DNA of 16,809 nucleotides from CALWZE01 sp964645785 (lineage in GTDB: Bacteria > Bacillota > Clostridia > Oscillospirales > Ruminococcaceae), in assembly GCA_964645785.1 (NCBI GenBank), contig CAZYAV010000050.1, positions 1-16,809 of the forward strand, in the 5' to 3' direction. Both the position numbers and the translations under genes were made by a program. Of this stretch, positions 1 to 6,701 are shown piece after piece; position 1 is the first letter of the stretch; every line of letters starts with the position of its first letter. The notes under the pieces were generated by a model. It ran no database searches and was not told the origin of the DNA. It saw only the letters and a program-made list of their open reading frames with translations.

Positions 1-902
1 TCAGCTTCACCTCAATCAATCTGCCCCGCATCGCCATCAAGAGCGGCGGCAACCTGGAGGTGTTCTTTGAGCAGCTGGAGAGCAAGATGAACCTCTGCTG
101 CGAGCAGCTGCTCGACCGGTTCGAGATCCAGCGGCACAAAAAGGTGTACAATTTCCCCTTCCTGATGGGGCAGGGGGTGTGGATTGACAGCGAAAAGCTC
201 GGCCCGTATGACGAGGTGGGCGAGGTGCTCAAGCACGGCACCCTGTCGGTCGGGTTTATCGGCCTTGCCGAGACCCTCGTTGCGCTGACCGGCAAGCACC
301 ACGGCGAGGACGCCAATTCCCGCAACCTCGGGCTGGAAATCGTCGGCTTTATGCGGGACTTTATGGACAACAAGAGCCGGGAGACCGGGCTGAATTTCTC
401 GCTGCTGGCGACCCCGGCGGAGGGGCTTTCGGGGCGGTTTGTGCGGCTTGACCGCAAGAAATTCGGCGAGATTAAGGGGGTCACCGACCGGGAGTATTAC
501 ACCAACAGCTTCCACGTGCCGGTGTATTACCCGATTTCGGCTTATGAGAAGATCCAGATCGAGGCGCCCTATCACGCGCTGACCAACGCGGGGCACATCT
601 CCTATGTCGAACTGGACGGGGACACGGCGCTCAACCTCGAGGCGTTCGAGAAGATCGTGCGCTGCATGAAGGAGGCGGGGATCGGCTACGGCTCCATCAA
701 CCACCCCGTCGACCGCGACCCCGTCTGCGGCTACAACGGCATCATTGGGGACGAGTGCCCCAAGTGCCACCGGCACGAGCAGGAGGGGGAGGTCGGCTTC
801 GAGCGCATCCGCCGCATCACCGGCTACCTCGTCGGCACCCTCGACCGGTTCAACGACGCCAAGCGCGCCGAGGAGCGGGACAGGGTGAAGCACAATGTCT
901 GA
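1..902 (+). CDS. nrdD: Anaerobic (class III) ribonucleoside-triphosphate reductase, C-terminal part; 5' end outside window
   Basis: The frame is open from base 3 and encodes the last 299 residues of NrdD, the oxygen-sensitive glycyl radical enzyme that reduces ribonucleoside triphosphates to deoxyribonucleotides. The fragment opens with SFTSINLPRIAI, a conserved class III stretch. A cysteine-rich zinc-type element follows near the end (DPVCGYNGIIGDECPKC; three cysteines plus nearby histidines). The glycyl radical motif RRITGYLVGTLDRFN comes last; the radical glycine should be the codon at 822-824. The tail AEERDRVKH is typical of the Clostridia/Thermotoga-type enzymes. The N-terminal allosteric domain and the active-site cysteines lie upstream of the window. 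nrdG overlaps the stop codon, so the reductase and its activase are translationally coupled. Identity is secure from the motifs; only the missing 5' end limits it. Confidence 0.96.
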   Translation, partial: SFTSINLPRIAIKSGGNLEVFFEQLESKMNLCCEQLLDRFEIQRHKKVYNFPFLMGQGVWIDSEKLGPYDEVGEVLKHGTLSVGFIGLAETLVALTGKHHGEDANSRNLGLEIVGFMRDFMDNKSRETGLNFSLLATPAEGLSGRFVRLDRKKFGEIKGVTDREYYTNSFHVPVYYPISAYEKIQIEAPYHALTNAGHISYVELDGDTALNLEAFEKIVRCMKEAGIGYGSINHPVDRDPVCGYNGIIGDECPKCHRHEQEGEVGFERIRRITGYLVGTLDRFNDAKRAEERDRVKHNV

Positions 903-1407
903 GCTGCGGGTCGCCGGCCTGGTTGGGGATTCGATCACCGACGGGCCGGGCATCCGGCTGACCGTTTTTGTGCAGGGATGCCCGCACGGCTGCCCCGGCT
1001 GCCACAACCCCCAGAGCCACGATTTTGCGGGTGGCGAGGTGATGGACACGGCCGAAATCCTCGAAAAGGTGCGGCGCAACCCGCTGCTTTCGGGGGTGAC
1101 CTTCTCGGGCGGGGAGCCGTTCTGCCAGCCCGCGCCGCTCGCCGGGCTGGGCGGGCAGATCAAGGCGCTCGGGCTGGAGCTTGCGATTTACACCGGCTAT
1201 ACGCTCGAGGAGCTGCTGGCCGAGAATGACCCCGACTGCATGGCGCTGCTGCGGTGCGCCGACGTGCTGGTGGACGGGCGGTTTATCCTCGCGCAGCGCA
1301 GCCTTGACCTCAAGTTCAAGGGCTCGCGCAACCAGCGGGTGCTCAACGTCGCGGCAAGCCTCGCGGCGGGGTGCGCGGTCGAGGAGCAGAGCGACCGCTG
1401 GGTATAG
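895..1407 (+). CDS. nrdG: Anaerobic ribonucleotide reductase activating protein (radical SAM)
   Basis: Encodes 170 residues, a typical NrdG length. NrdG uses S-adenosylmethionine and a [4Fe-4S] cluster to generate the glycyl radical on NrdD. The radical-SAM cluster motif is visible near residue 30 as CPHGCPGC (CX3CX2C), preceded by DGPGIRLTVFVQGC, which is characteristic of NrdG/PflA-type activases. TFSGGEPF supplies the GGE motif that contacts SAM. The C-terminal segment VDGRFILAQRSLDLKFKGSRNQR is the usual NrdG ending. The ATG lies inside the end of nrdD (8-base overlap), so the two are expected to be one transcript with coupled translation. A perfect terminator follows 24 bases after the stop. 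Confidence 0.96.
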   Translation: MSELRVAGLVGDSITDGPGIRLTVFVQGCPHGCPGCHNPQSHDFAGGEVMDTAEILEKVRRNPLLSGVTFSGGEPFCQPAPLAGLGGQIKALGLELAIYTGYTLEELLAENDPDCMALLRCADVLVDGRFILAQRSLDLKFKGSRNQRVLNVAASLAAGCAVEEQSDRWV

Positions 1408-1430
1408 CTGCTGAACCAATCGAGCTGTTT

Positions 1431-1463
1431 GCCGGGTCTGCATTTTTGCAGACCCGGCTTTTT
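1431..1463 (+). terminator. Rho-independent terminator of nrdDG
   Basis: A perfect 12-bp stem (1431-1442 GCCGGGTCTGCA with 1447-1458) closes a TTTT loop and is followed directly by five T. It starts 24 bases after the nrdG stop codon and ends the nrd transcript. Confidence 0.93.
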
Positions 1464-1497
1464 GCGCGCCCGGCGCGGCGAAAACGGACTGCGCAAA

Positions 1498-1905
1498 GCG
1501 CGCTTGGGGGCGCCGGCGGGGATTCGGCGGCGTGCGGGCTTGGGAAAATGCCGGAGGGCTGCCCGATTTTACATGGCGTGCCCCTGTGGCCGGGAGGATA
1601 CTTTATTGAGAGGGGAGCGCACCACCCCGCCTTGGCGGAAATTGGTGTGGAAACAGAACCGGAAACGCACCGGCAAGCCGCCCGTTTCCGCGTGACACTC
1701 CCCTGTGGCCGGGAGGGTGCTTGATTGGGGGGAGCCGCACCACCCCCCTGCCTTGGCGGGAACCGGCGCGGAAGCAAGCCGAGAAAAGTGCAGGCAAGCC
1801 GCTCAATTCCGCGCGCCGCACCCCCGTGGCCGGAGCTGTGTTTTTGGGGCGGGGCAGCAGCCGCACACCTCGCTCCGGCGGGAACCGGCGGCTTCTTTCA
1901 TTTTA
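1498..1905. repeat. Degenerate ~120-bp tandem repeat, about three copies
   Basis: Two clear consecutive units start with CCCCTGTGGCCGGGAGG at 1581 and 1700 (period 119). A third starts with CCCCCGTGGCCGG at 1821 (period 121) and decays after about 80 bases. Within each unit the order is kept: a GTGGCCGG start, a GCACCACC-like block, a CTTGGCGG(G)AA-like block and, in units 1 and 2, a GGCAAGCCGC block. The sequence from 1498 to 1580 aligns to the second half of a unit, so it looks like a fourth, partial copy. Units 1 and 2 appear roughly two-thirds identical by eye. No reading frame is kept cleanly through the copies, so I read this as a non-coding repeat, possibly a family dispersed in the genome. 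Confidence 0.7.
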
Positions 1906-1934
1906 AAAATGAGCACCGCGCCCGCTGTCTCCGT

Positions 1935-1993
1935 GCTCCGCTGCCCGCCCCGTCGCGCTCCGCTGCCCGCCCCGTCGCGCCCCGCCGCCCGGC
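1935..1993. repeat. 22-bp tandem repeat, two perfect copies plus a partial third
   Basis: GCTCCGCTGCCCGCCCCGTC followed by GC occurs at 1935-1956 and again exactly at 1957-1978. A diverged partial copy (GCCCCGCCGCCCGGC) follows at 1979-1993. The array ends right beside the promoter-like sequence at 1994-2023. Confidence 0.85.
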
Positions 1994-2023
1994 TTGCGGG
2001 GTGTCCGCGGGCTGTGTTATCAT
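1994..2023 (+). promoter_or_regulatory. Candidate sigma-A promoter with extended -10 for the small membrane protein gene
   Basis: TTGCGG (1994-1999), an 18-base spacer and TATCAT (2018-2023) preceded by TGTGT. The TGTGnTATnAT form recurs before two other genes in this window (10166-10176 and 15924-15934). Two mismatches in the -35 and a C in the -10 make it moderate at best. Confidence 0.45.
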
Positions 2024-2057
2024 AAAGCCACGAAATCGAACTGGGGGAATGCGAAAG

Positions 2058-2420
2058 ATGAAAAAACGGGCTGCCGGCATGGTGTCGCTTGTGCTGCTGC
2101 TCGCCGCCTACTCGGTGTTTCGGTATGCGCTGTTCGGCTGGCACGGGATGAAGGAATTCCCGCTGCTTCTGCTTTGGCCGGGGCTTGCGGTGATTGGCAT
2201 CTCGGGGCTTTGGCGGGGGAACCGGATCGCCCCGGCCTTCACGGTCGCGGGGTATTGCGCCGGGTTTTTCGGCGGGTATTTGTTCCGGACGTTTTCCCTT
2301 GACCCGGGCGGCGGCCAGCTGAGCAATATGTGGCTCATCTGGGCGGGCGTCTACGCGGCGGCCATCCTGGCAGGCATCCTGATTGAGCTGGTGCGGGGGC
2401 GGGCGCGCCGCGCGGGCTGA
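2058..2420 (+). CDS. Small integral membrane protein of unknown function
   Basis: I do not recognise this gene. From the ATG at 2058 it encodes 120 residues; an in-frame ATG at 2049 would add three residues but leaves no room for a ribosome-binding site, whereas GGGGGA at 2043-2048 sits nine bases before 2058. The product starts MKKR and shows about four hydrophobic segments (roughly residues 8-27, 38-54, 61-82 and 91-111), ending in the basic tail RGRARRAG. This predicts a polytopic membrane protein with short loops. A promoter-like sequence lies at 1994-2023. The frame is open further upstream into the repeat region, but that part is not protein-like. No terminator is obvious downstream. 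Confidence 0.65.
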   Translation: MKKRAAGMVSLVLLLAAYSVFRYALFGWHGMKEFPLLLLWPGLAVIGISGLWRGNRIAPAFTVAGYCAGFFGGYLFRTFSLDPGGGQLSNMWLIWAGVYAAAILAGILIELVRGRARRAG

Positions 2421-2551
2421 GCCGTGCCGCCGGGTGAAACAAGGCGCTCAGCGGCTTGCGCGCTGCCGGGGATACGCTCCGTCGATTTCGCCAATCGCGC
2501 CGTGGCACTGGGAGCGGGTTTATGATGGGCGCAATCCGGCAAATCAGAATT

Positions 2552-2598
2552 TTTACAGATGTAAACGAATTTTGACACAGGATACAGGTGCTGTCAAA
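2552..2598. promoter_or_regulatory. Two inverted repeats, candidate operators of the XRE regulator gene
   Basis: TTTACA-GA-TGTAAA (2552-2565) is a perfect 6+6 dyad with the TACAnnTGTA core familiar from BlaI/MecI-type operators. Six bases on, TTTGACA (2571-2577) and TGTCAAA (2592-2598) form a second perfect 7+7 dyad with a 14-base centre; its left arm contains a consensus -35 (TTGACA). Both lie upstream of the -10-like TACAAT at 2631. Binding by the adjacent regulator is inferred from position only. Confidence 0.5.
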
Positions 2599-2607
2599 GC
2601 CGTTTGA

Positions 2608-2636
2608 TGGACGATACAGGGTGGCTTTCCTACAAT
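2608..2636 (+). promoter_or_regulatory. Candidate sigma-A promoter of the XRE regulator gene
   Basis: TACAAT at 2631-2636 is a good -10. With a 17-base spacer the -35 would be TGGACG (2608-2613, four of six matches). The better -35 TTGACA at 2572 has no -10 at the right distance. Transcription from here would start about 15-20 bases before the GTG start. Confidence 0.4.
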
Positions 2637-2659
2637 AAAAGTGCAAGGGGGGCAGTGGC

Positions 2660-3319
2660 GTGGCGCATGATATCGGAAACAAAATCAAGGCATCCCGGAT
2701 TGAAAAAGGGCTGACGCAAGAACAGGCCGCGGAGCTGTTGGGCGTGAGCCGCCAGACCGTCTCAAACTGGGAAAATGAAAAATCGTATCCGGATATTATC
2801 AGTGTCCTTAAAATGAGCGAGTGCTACGACGTCTCTCTGGACTATTTATTAAAGGGAGAGCAAAGGATGGACGGCTACTATGATTATCTCGAAGAAAGCA
2901 CAAACGTTGTGAAAAGCAACACAAACAGAAACAAAATGATTGCAATTCTCTCTTATCTGCTGATTTGGGCGCTTGCCATGATTGTGTTCTGGTTCTTTAC
3001 AAGCGGAAGCGACGCGATGGGGTACGGCTTGATGTTCCTTTGGATTATCCTTCCCGTAACGACCTTTGTTGTGTCCGTTGTAATCGGTAAAAATAATTTC
3101 TGGGGAAAGGGGAAATGGGCGGCTGCTGTTTTCTTTGGCGCAATGTATATGCTTGCAGAATACGGCACATTTAAAATGGCAAACAGCATTGCTTTTAACA
3201 AGCTGAATCTCCCGGAATTTGGAATGATTGCAGTCGGGGCAATCATCTCTGCAATCGGGATGCTGTTGGGGTCGCTGTGGAATCGGAAACGCCGCAAGCA
3301 GAAGGCAAATATCGGATGA
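2660..3319 (+). CDS. XRE-family transcriptional regulator with C-terminal four-helix membrane domain
   Basis: Starts at GTG 2660, eight bases after AAGGGGGG; the nearby ATG at 2667 is out of frame. The 219-residue product has an XRE/Cro-type helix-turn-helix at about residues 6-62 (IKASRIEKGLTQEQAAELLG, then VSRQTVSNWENEKSYPD), a hydrophilic linker, and four hydrophobic segments at about 93-113, 122-142, 153-171 and 188-207. It ends in a strongly basic tail (NRKRRKQK). Such fusions are known in Firmicutes as membrane-associated regulators, usually of unknown signal. The gene is visibly AT-richer than its neighbours and uses different codons (AAA, AAT, ATT, TTT frequent), suggesting recent transfer. 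It stands alone; its target is likely its own promoter or a neighbouring small gene, which is inference. Confidence 0.85.
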   Translation: MAHDIGNKIKASRIEKGLTQEQAAELLGVSRQTVSNWENEKSYPDIISVLKMSECYDVSLDYLLKGEQRMDGYYDYLEESTNVVKSNTNRNKMIAILSYLLIWALAMIVFWFFTSGSDAMGYGLMFLWIILPVTTFVVSVVIGKNNFWGKGKWAAAVFFGAMYMLAEYGTFKMANSIAFNKLNLPEFGMIAVGAIISAIGMLLGSLWNRKRRKQKANIG

Positions 3320-3612
3320 CAAATCGGCGCTTACGGCGGTATAGACCAAGATCATTGCAACGGCGCGGAATCGTACAGGAATCCGATTGGCGCTGCGGCT
3401 TGCGGTTCTGACGGCTACATCCTTGTCGCAGCTGCGGCCGGAAGTATCGCGCTGCCAAGGATACCCGCAGGGCTTTTGCGGTTGAACAGGGACAGATAAC
3501 GTCCGGCTTGTCCGTTGGGCAGTGTATCTGGAGACTTTGACGAAGAACCCGAGGATTTGAGTGGCAGCAGCACGGGGAAAATAAGGGAGTTAAATAAAAT
3601 AACACACGGCCG
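3320..3612. other. Unassigned spacer after the XRE gene
   Basis: No gene is supported here. The frame of the XRE gene stays open for 59 codons after its TGA (to TAA 3497-3499), but without a start codon and without a recognisable domain. A short frame with HPCRSCGRKY around 3418 looks zinc-ribbon-like but spans only about 40 codons. I see no tRNA. Composition is intermediate between the AT-rich regulator gene and the GC-rich dpaA gene, which would fit a decayed gene remnant. Confidence 0.4.
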
Positions 3613-3643
3613 GGGGATTTCGCAGCGCGGAATCCTCTTTTTT
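3613..3643 (+). terminator. Rho-independent terminator
   Basis: A 9-bp stem (3613-3621 with 3629-3637, including two G-T pairs), a seven-base loop and six T (3638-3643). It ends transcription from the XRE region before the dpa promoter. Confidence 0.75.
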
Positions 3644-3699
3644 GCTGCCTTTTTTGGGGCGGCGCGTTGCGGCCGACCCGGCGGCGGTAAGCCGCCGCG

Positions 3700-3727
3700 C
3701 ACCACCGCTTTGCCCGCGGCATACAAT
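3700..3727 (+). promoter_or_regulatory. Candidate mother-cell (sigma-K/sigma-E type) promoter of dpaAB
   Basis: CACC (3700-3703), 16 bases, then CATACAAT followed by GG (3720-3729). The known sigma-K pattern is an AC-containing -35 and CATAnnnTA at the -10, and sigma-E uses CATACAnT; this site fits both well at -10. No sigma-A -35 is present at the right distance. In Bacillus subtilis the spoVF genes are sigma-K controlled, so a site of this kind is expected. A GC hairpin (3681-3687 with 3692-3698) lies just upstream. Confidence 0.55.
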
Positions 3728-3764
3728 GGCGCAGCAGGGCGGTTCAGAGCGGAGGGGAAAGCGG

Positions 3765-4640
3765 ATGCAGGACAGGACATTTGCCGTCATTGGTGGGGAC
3801 AGGCGCAGCGCGTACGCGGCGCTTGCGCTGGCGGGGGCGGGGAAGCGGGTGCGGGCGGCGGGTCTCGAGCGCGCGGCGCTGCTGGACGCGGCGCACTGCT
3901 GCCCGGTGGCCGAGGCGCTCGAGGCGGACTATATCCTGCTGCCGCTGCCCCTGCTTGACCGCGCCGGGCGGCTGAACGCGCCGTTTTCACACAGTGCGCC
4001 GGATGTGCGGGCATTACTGGAGGGGGCGCGGCCGGACGCGCTGCTGCTTGCGGGGCGGGTGACGCCCGGCGTGGCCGCGGCGGCAGAAAGCCTTGGCAGG
4101 ACGCTTGTGGACTACGCGGCGCGGGAGGATTTTGAGCGGCTGAACGCCCTGCCGACGGCAGAGGGGGCGCTGGCAATCCTGCTGGACCGGCTGCCGGGCA
4201 CAGTGGCCGGCGCGTCGCTGCTGGTGACGGGATTCGGGCGCACGGCGCAGAGCGCGGCGCTGCTTTTCCGGGCGGCGGGGGCGGAGGTCTGCGTCTGCGC
4301 GCGCAGCCCGGCGGCGCTCGCCCACGCGCGGACGCTGGGGATGCGGACGATGCCGCTGCGCGAGCTGGCCGCCCGGCCGCAGACGCGGTTTGACGCGGCG
4401 GTCAACACCGTTCCGGCGCCGGTGCTCACGGCGGCGGCGCTCGCCCGGCTGCGGCCGGACTGCTTTGTGCTCGACCTCGCGTCCGACCCGGGCGGGACGG
4501 ATTTTGAATTTGCAAAAACCATCGGGCTGCGGGCGGAGCTTGCCCCCGCGCTGCCCGGCAGAACCGCCCCCAGGGCGGCGGGCGGCATCATCGCGGACAC
4601 GGTGCTTGCCGTGATTGAGGAGAGGAGACAGAGGGTATGA
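3765..4640 (+). CDS. dpaA: Dipicolinate synthase subunit A
   Basis: Start at ATG 3765, seven bases after GGAGGGG; 291 residues, near the 297 of Bacillus subtilis SpoVFA. With DpaB it converts dihydroxy-tetrahydrodipicolinate, drawn from the lysine pathway, to dipicolinic acid in the mother cell; the product is loaded with calcium into the spore core. The N-terminal FAVIGGDRRS matches the family start. LPTAEGALAI is a family signature, the nucleotide-binding turn TGFGRTAQSA lies near residues 155-165, and the C-terminal stretch has DLASDPGGTDFEFA and LPGRTAPRAAGGII. The frame stays open upstream to 3642, but that part is not protein-like. The stop overlaps the dpaB start (ATGA), so the two subunits are coupled. 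Identity is firm from motifs and gene order. Confidence 0.94.
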   Translation: MQDRTFAVIGGDRRSAYAALALAGAGKRVRAAGLERAALLDAAHCCPVAEALEADYILLPLPLLDRAGRLNAPFSHSAPDVRALLEGARPDALLLAGRVTPGVAAAAESLGRTLVDYAAREDFERLNALPTAEGALAILLDRLPGTVAGASLLVTGFGRTAQSAALLFRAAGAEVCVCARSPAALAHARTLGMRTMPLRELAARPQTRFDAAVNTVPAPVLTAAALARLRPDCFVLDLASDPGGTDFEFAKTIGLRAELAPALPGRTAPRAAGGIIADTVLAVIEERRQRV

Positions 4641-5236
4641 AAGAGCTGACAGTGGGATTTGCGCTGTGCGGGTCGTTCTGCACGTTTGAAAAGGCGCTGG
4701 CCGCGATGCAGGCGCTGGCCGCGGGCGGCGCACGGATCCTGCCGGTGATGTCCTACAACGCGGCGCACACCGATACGCGGTTCGGCACGGCGCAGAGCTT
4801 CCGGCAGCGGATTGAGCAAATCGCCGGGCGGGAGATCATCGACACCCTCCCGGCGGCCGAGCCGATCGGCCCGAAAAAGCTGTGCGACGTGCTGGTGGTC
4901 GCGCCCTGCACCGGCAACACGCTGGCAAAGCTCTGCTGCGGGATTGCCGACACGCCGGTGACCCTCGCCGTCAAATCCCATCTGCGCAACGGGCGGCCGG
5001 TCGTGCTGGCCGTTTCCACCAACGACGCGCTGTCTGCGGCGGCGAAAAACATCGGGGAGCTACTCAACCGCAGGGGATATTTCTTTGTGCCGATGGCGCA
5101 GGATAACCCGCAGGGCAAGCCGCGCTCGGTCGTCGCGGATTTCGACAAGCTGCCCCAAGCGGTTCTGCTCGCGCTGGAAAATATCCAGATGCAGCCCCTG
5201 CTTGAGGCGGCGCGGCCGGCGGAGCCCGCCCCATAA
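4637..5236 (+). CDS. dpaB: Dipicolinate synthase subunit B (flavoprotein-fold)
   Basis: Encodes 199 residues, almost exactly the length of Bacillus subtilis SpoVFB (200). The opening VGFALCGSFCTFEKAL corresponds to the flavoprotein-like GLTGSHCTYE region of SpoVFB. Further family blocks are NAAHTDTRFGTA, IDTLPAAEPIGPKK, VVAPCTGNTLAKL, RPVVLAVSTNDALS and FFVPMAQDNPQGKP. It forms the second half of the dipicolinate synthase complex with DpaA, with which it shares four bases (4637-4640). A terminator follows 14 bases after the stop, so the operon is just these two genes. Confidence 0.95.
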   Translation: MKELTVGFALCGSFCTFEKALAAMQALAAGGARILPVMSYNAAHTDTRFGTAQSFRQRIEQIAGREIIDTLPAAEPIGPKKLCDVLVVAPCTGNTLAKLCCGIADTPVTLAVKSHLRNGRPVVLAVSTNDALSAAAKNIGELLNRRGYFFVPMAQDNPQGKPRSVVADFDKLPQAVLLALENIQMQPLLEAARPAEPAP

Positions 5237-5250
5237 AACAAGCTGCGCTT

Positions 5251-5290
5251 AACCGGGCGGCCGCGTCCAAACCGGTCGCCCGGTTTTTTT
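5251..5290 (+). terminator. Rho-independent terminator of dpaAB
   Basis: AACCGGGCG (5251-5259) pairs with CGCCCGGTT (5277-5285) around a 17-base loop; the T run reaches 5290 (seven T from 5284). The loop is longer than usual. Confidence 0.82.
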
Positions 5291-5335
5291 GTACTAACGG
5301 AAGGATCGGGCTTAAGGCGCGCGGAGATTTCGAGG

Positions 5336-5364
5336 TTGCCACGGGATAAAAAGAGATATATAAT
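5336..5364 (+). promoter_or_regulatory. Strong sigma-A promoter of the flavoprotein-cmk-plsC-ispH/rpsA operon
   Basis: TTGCCA (5336-5341), exactly 17 bases, then TATAAT (5359-5364), in an AT-rich patch. The expected 5' leader contains a short hairpin (GGCC 5387-5390 with 5405-5408, and GCTT 5394-5397 with AAGC 5401-5404) ahead of the first start codon. Confidence 0.82.
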
Positions 5365-5438
5365 AGTATTTATAAATAATTGGGGTGGCCTGCGCTTTTT
5401 AAGCGGCCTTGCGCCCCGCAGAACGCGAAGGGGAACCG

Positions 5439-6701
5439 GTGGACAAGCAGCGCGGACAGGCAGAATATGACGTGGTGATCGTCGGCGGCGGCGCGGCCGG
5501 GCTGATGGCGGCCTATTATGCGGCGTCCCGCGGGCTGCGGACGGTCGTGCTGGAAAAGGAGCGCCGGTGCGGCCGCAAGCTGCTGATTACCGGCAAGGGG
5601 CGCTGCAACGTGATGAACGACTGCGACCTGGACGGGTTCATGCGCCGGGTGCGCGGCGGCGGCCGGTTCCTGTACAGCGCGCTTGCGGGGTTCGGCCCCG
5701 ACGAGCTGCGCGCCTTTTTCGGCGCGCGGGGGGTTCCGCTCAAGACCGAGCGCGGCGGCCGGATGTTCCCGCAGAGCGACAAGGCCGCGGACATCGCGGA
5801 CGCGCTCATCGGCGCGGCGCGGGACGCGGGCTGCGACTTTTTAACCGGCGCGGCGGCGGAGATCCGCTGTGCGGGCGGCGCGGTGCAGGCGGTGGCGCTG
5901 CAATCCGGGGCGCTGCTGCGCTGCCGGGCGGCGATCCTGGCGACCGGCGGGCTGTCCTACCCCGCAACCGGCTCCACCGGGGACGGGTACCGGATGGCGG
6001 CGCAGCTGGGGCACACGATTACGCCGCTGCGCCCCTCGCTCATCCCGCTGGAGTGCGCGGACGACAGCTGCGGCCGGATGCAGGGGCTGTCCCTCAAAAA
6101 TGTCCGCCTGACCGTGAAAAAAGGAAAAAAGACCCTCTTTCAGGAGCAGGGCGAGCTGCTGTTTACCCATTTTGGGATTTCGGGGCCGCTGACCCTGAGC
6201 GCGAGCGCCGCCGTGGCGGACGAGCCGCTTGCGGACACCGCGTTCCGGCTCGACCTCAAGCCTGCGCTTGACCGCGAGACGCTGGACAGGCGGCTGGTGC
6301 GGGACTTTTTGCAGAACAGCAACCGGGAATTCAAAAACGCGCTGGATGCGCTTCTGCCCAAAAAGATGATTCCGGTCGTCGTCGAGCGCAGCGGGATCCC
6401 GCCCGGGCAGCGGGTCAACGAGATCACCCAGGCGCAGCGCGGCCGGCTGCTTGAGCTGCTCAAGGCGTTCCCGCTTGCGGTGTGCGGCCGCCGCCCGATT
6501 GAGGAGGCCATTGTGACCGCAGGCGGGGTCAAGCTGTCCGAGGTCAATCCAAAAACCATGATGTCAAAAATAATCAGCGGGCTGCATTTTGCGGGCGAGC
6601 TGCTCGACGTGGACGGGTATACCGGGGGGTTCAATCTCGGCATCGCGTTCGCGACGGGGCGCGCGGCGGGGATGCACGTGCTGGAAGGGATGGAACTATG
6701 A
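5439..6701 (+). CDS. HI0933/BaiN-like NAD(P)/FAD-dependent oxidoreductase
   Basis: Start chosen at GTG 5439, five bases after AAGGGG; the TTG at 5409 in the same frame overlaps a leader hairpin and has no clear ribosome site. The product is 420 residues, normal for the family. An FAD-binding Rossmann motif VVIVGGGAAGLMAA is at residues 12-25, followed by the family signature CGRKLLITGKGRCNVMN. FTHFGISGPLTLSAS lies mid-protein, and the C-terminal VTAGGVKLSEVNPKTMMSK and GELLDVDGYTGGFNLGIAFA complete the fold. Family members are flavoproteins of largely unknown substrate (some annotated aminoacetone oxidase, one a bile-acid reductase, BaiN). This position next to cmk is the common housekeeping member, so I would not infer bile-acid activity. 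The stop overlaps the cmk start by four bases. Confidence 0.9.
   Translation: MDKQRGQAEYDVVIVGGGAAGLMAAYYAASRGLRTVVLEKERRCGRKLLITGKGRCNVMNDCDLDGFMRRVRGGGRFLYSALAGFGPDELRAFFGARGVPLKTERGGRMFPQSDKAADIADALIGAARDAGCDFLTGAAAEIRCAGGAVQAVALQSGALLRCRAAILATGGLSYPATGSTGDGYRMAAQLGHTITPLRPSLIPLECADDSCGRMQGLSLKNVRLTVKKGKKTLFQEQGELLFTHFGISGPLTLSASAAVADEPLADTAFRLDLKPALDRETLDRRLVRDFLQNSNREFKNALDALLPKKMIPVVVERSGIPPGQRVNEITQAQRGRLLELLKAFPLAVCGRRPIEEAIVTAGGVKLSEVNPKTMMSKIISGLHFAGELLDVDGYTGGFNLGIAFATGRAAGMHVLEGMEL

Larger units (their letters stand above)
1464..2048. other. GC-rich non-coding stretch between nrdG and a small membrane protein gene
   Basis: About 585 bases without a credible gene. Open frames exist on both strands but they encode proline/arginine/alanine-rich sequence without domains, shift between frames, and are explained by GC-rich repeats. 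The stretch holds a degenerate tandem repeat of about 120 bp (1498-1905), a 22-bp tandem repeat (1935-1993) and, at its right end, a promoter-like sequence. Confidence 0.7.

Noticed and set aside
1371..1866. Open frames on both strands in the nrdG-downstream spacer
   Set aside because: They are proline/arginine/glycine-rich, change frame between repeat units and cross a perfect terminator. The repeat structure explains them.
5141..5147. TTCGACA (0A box) in dpaB, and TGTCGAA at 605-611 in nrdD
   Set aside because: Both lie inside coding sequence as ordinary codons (Phe-Asp and Val-Glu contexts) with no promoter nearby.
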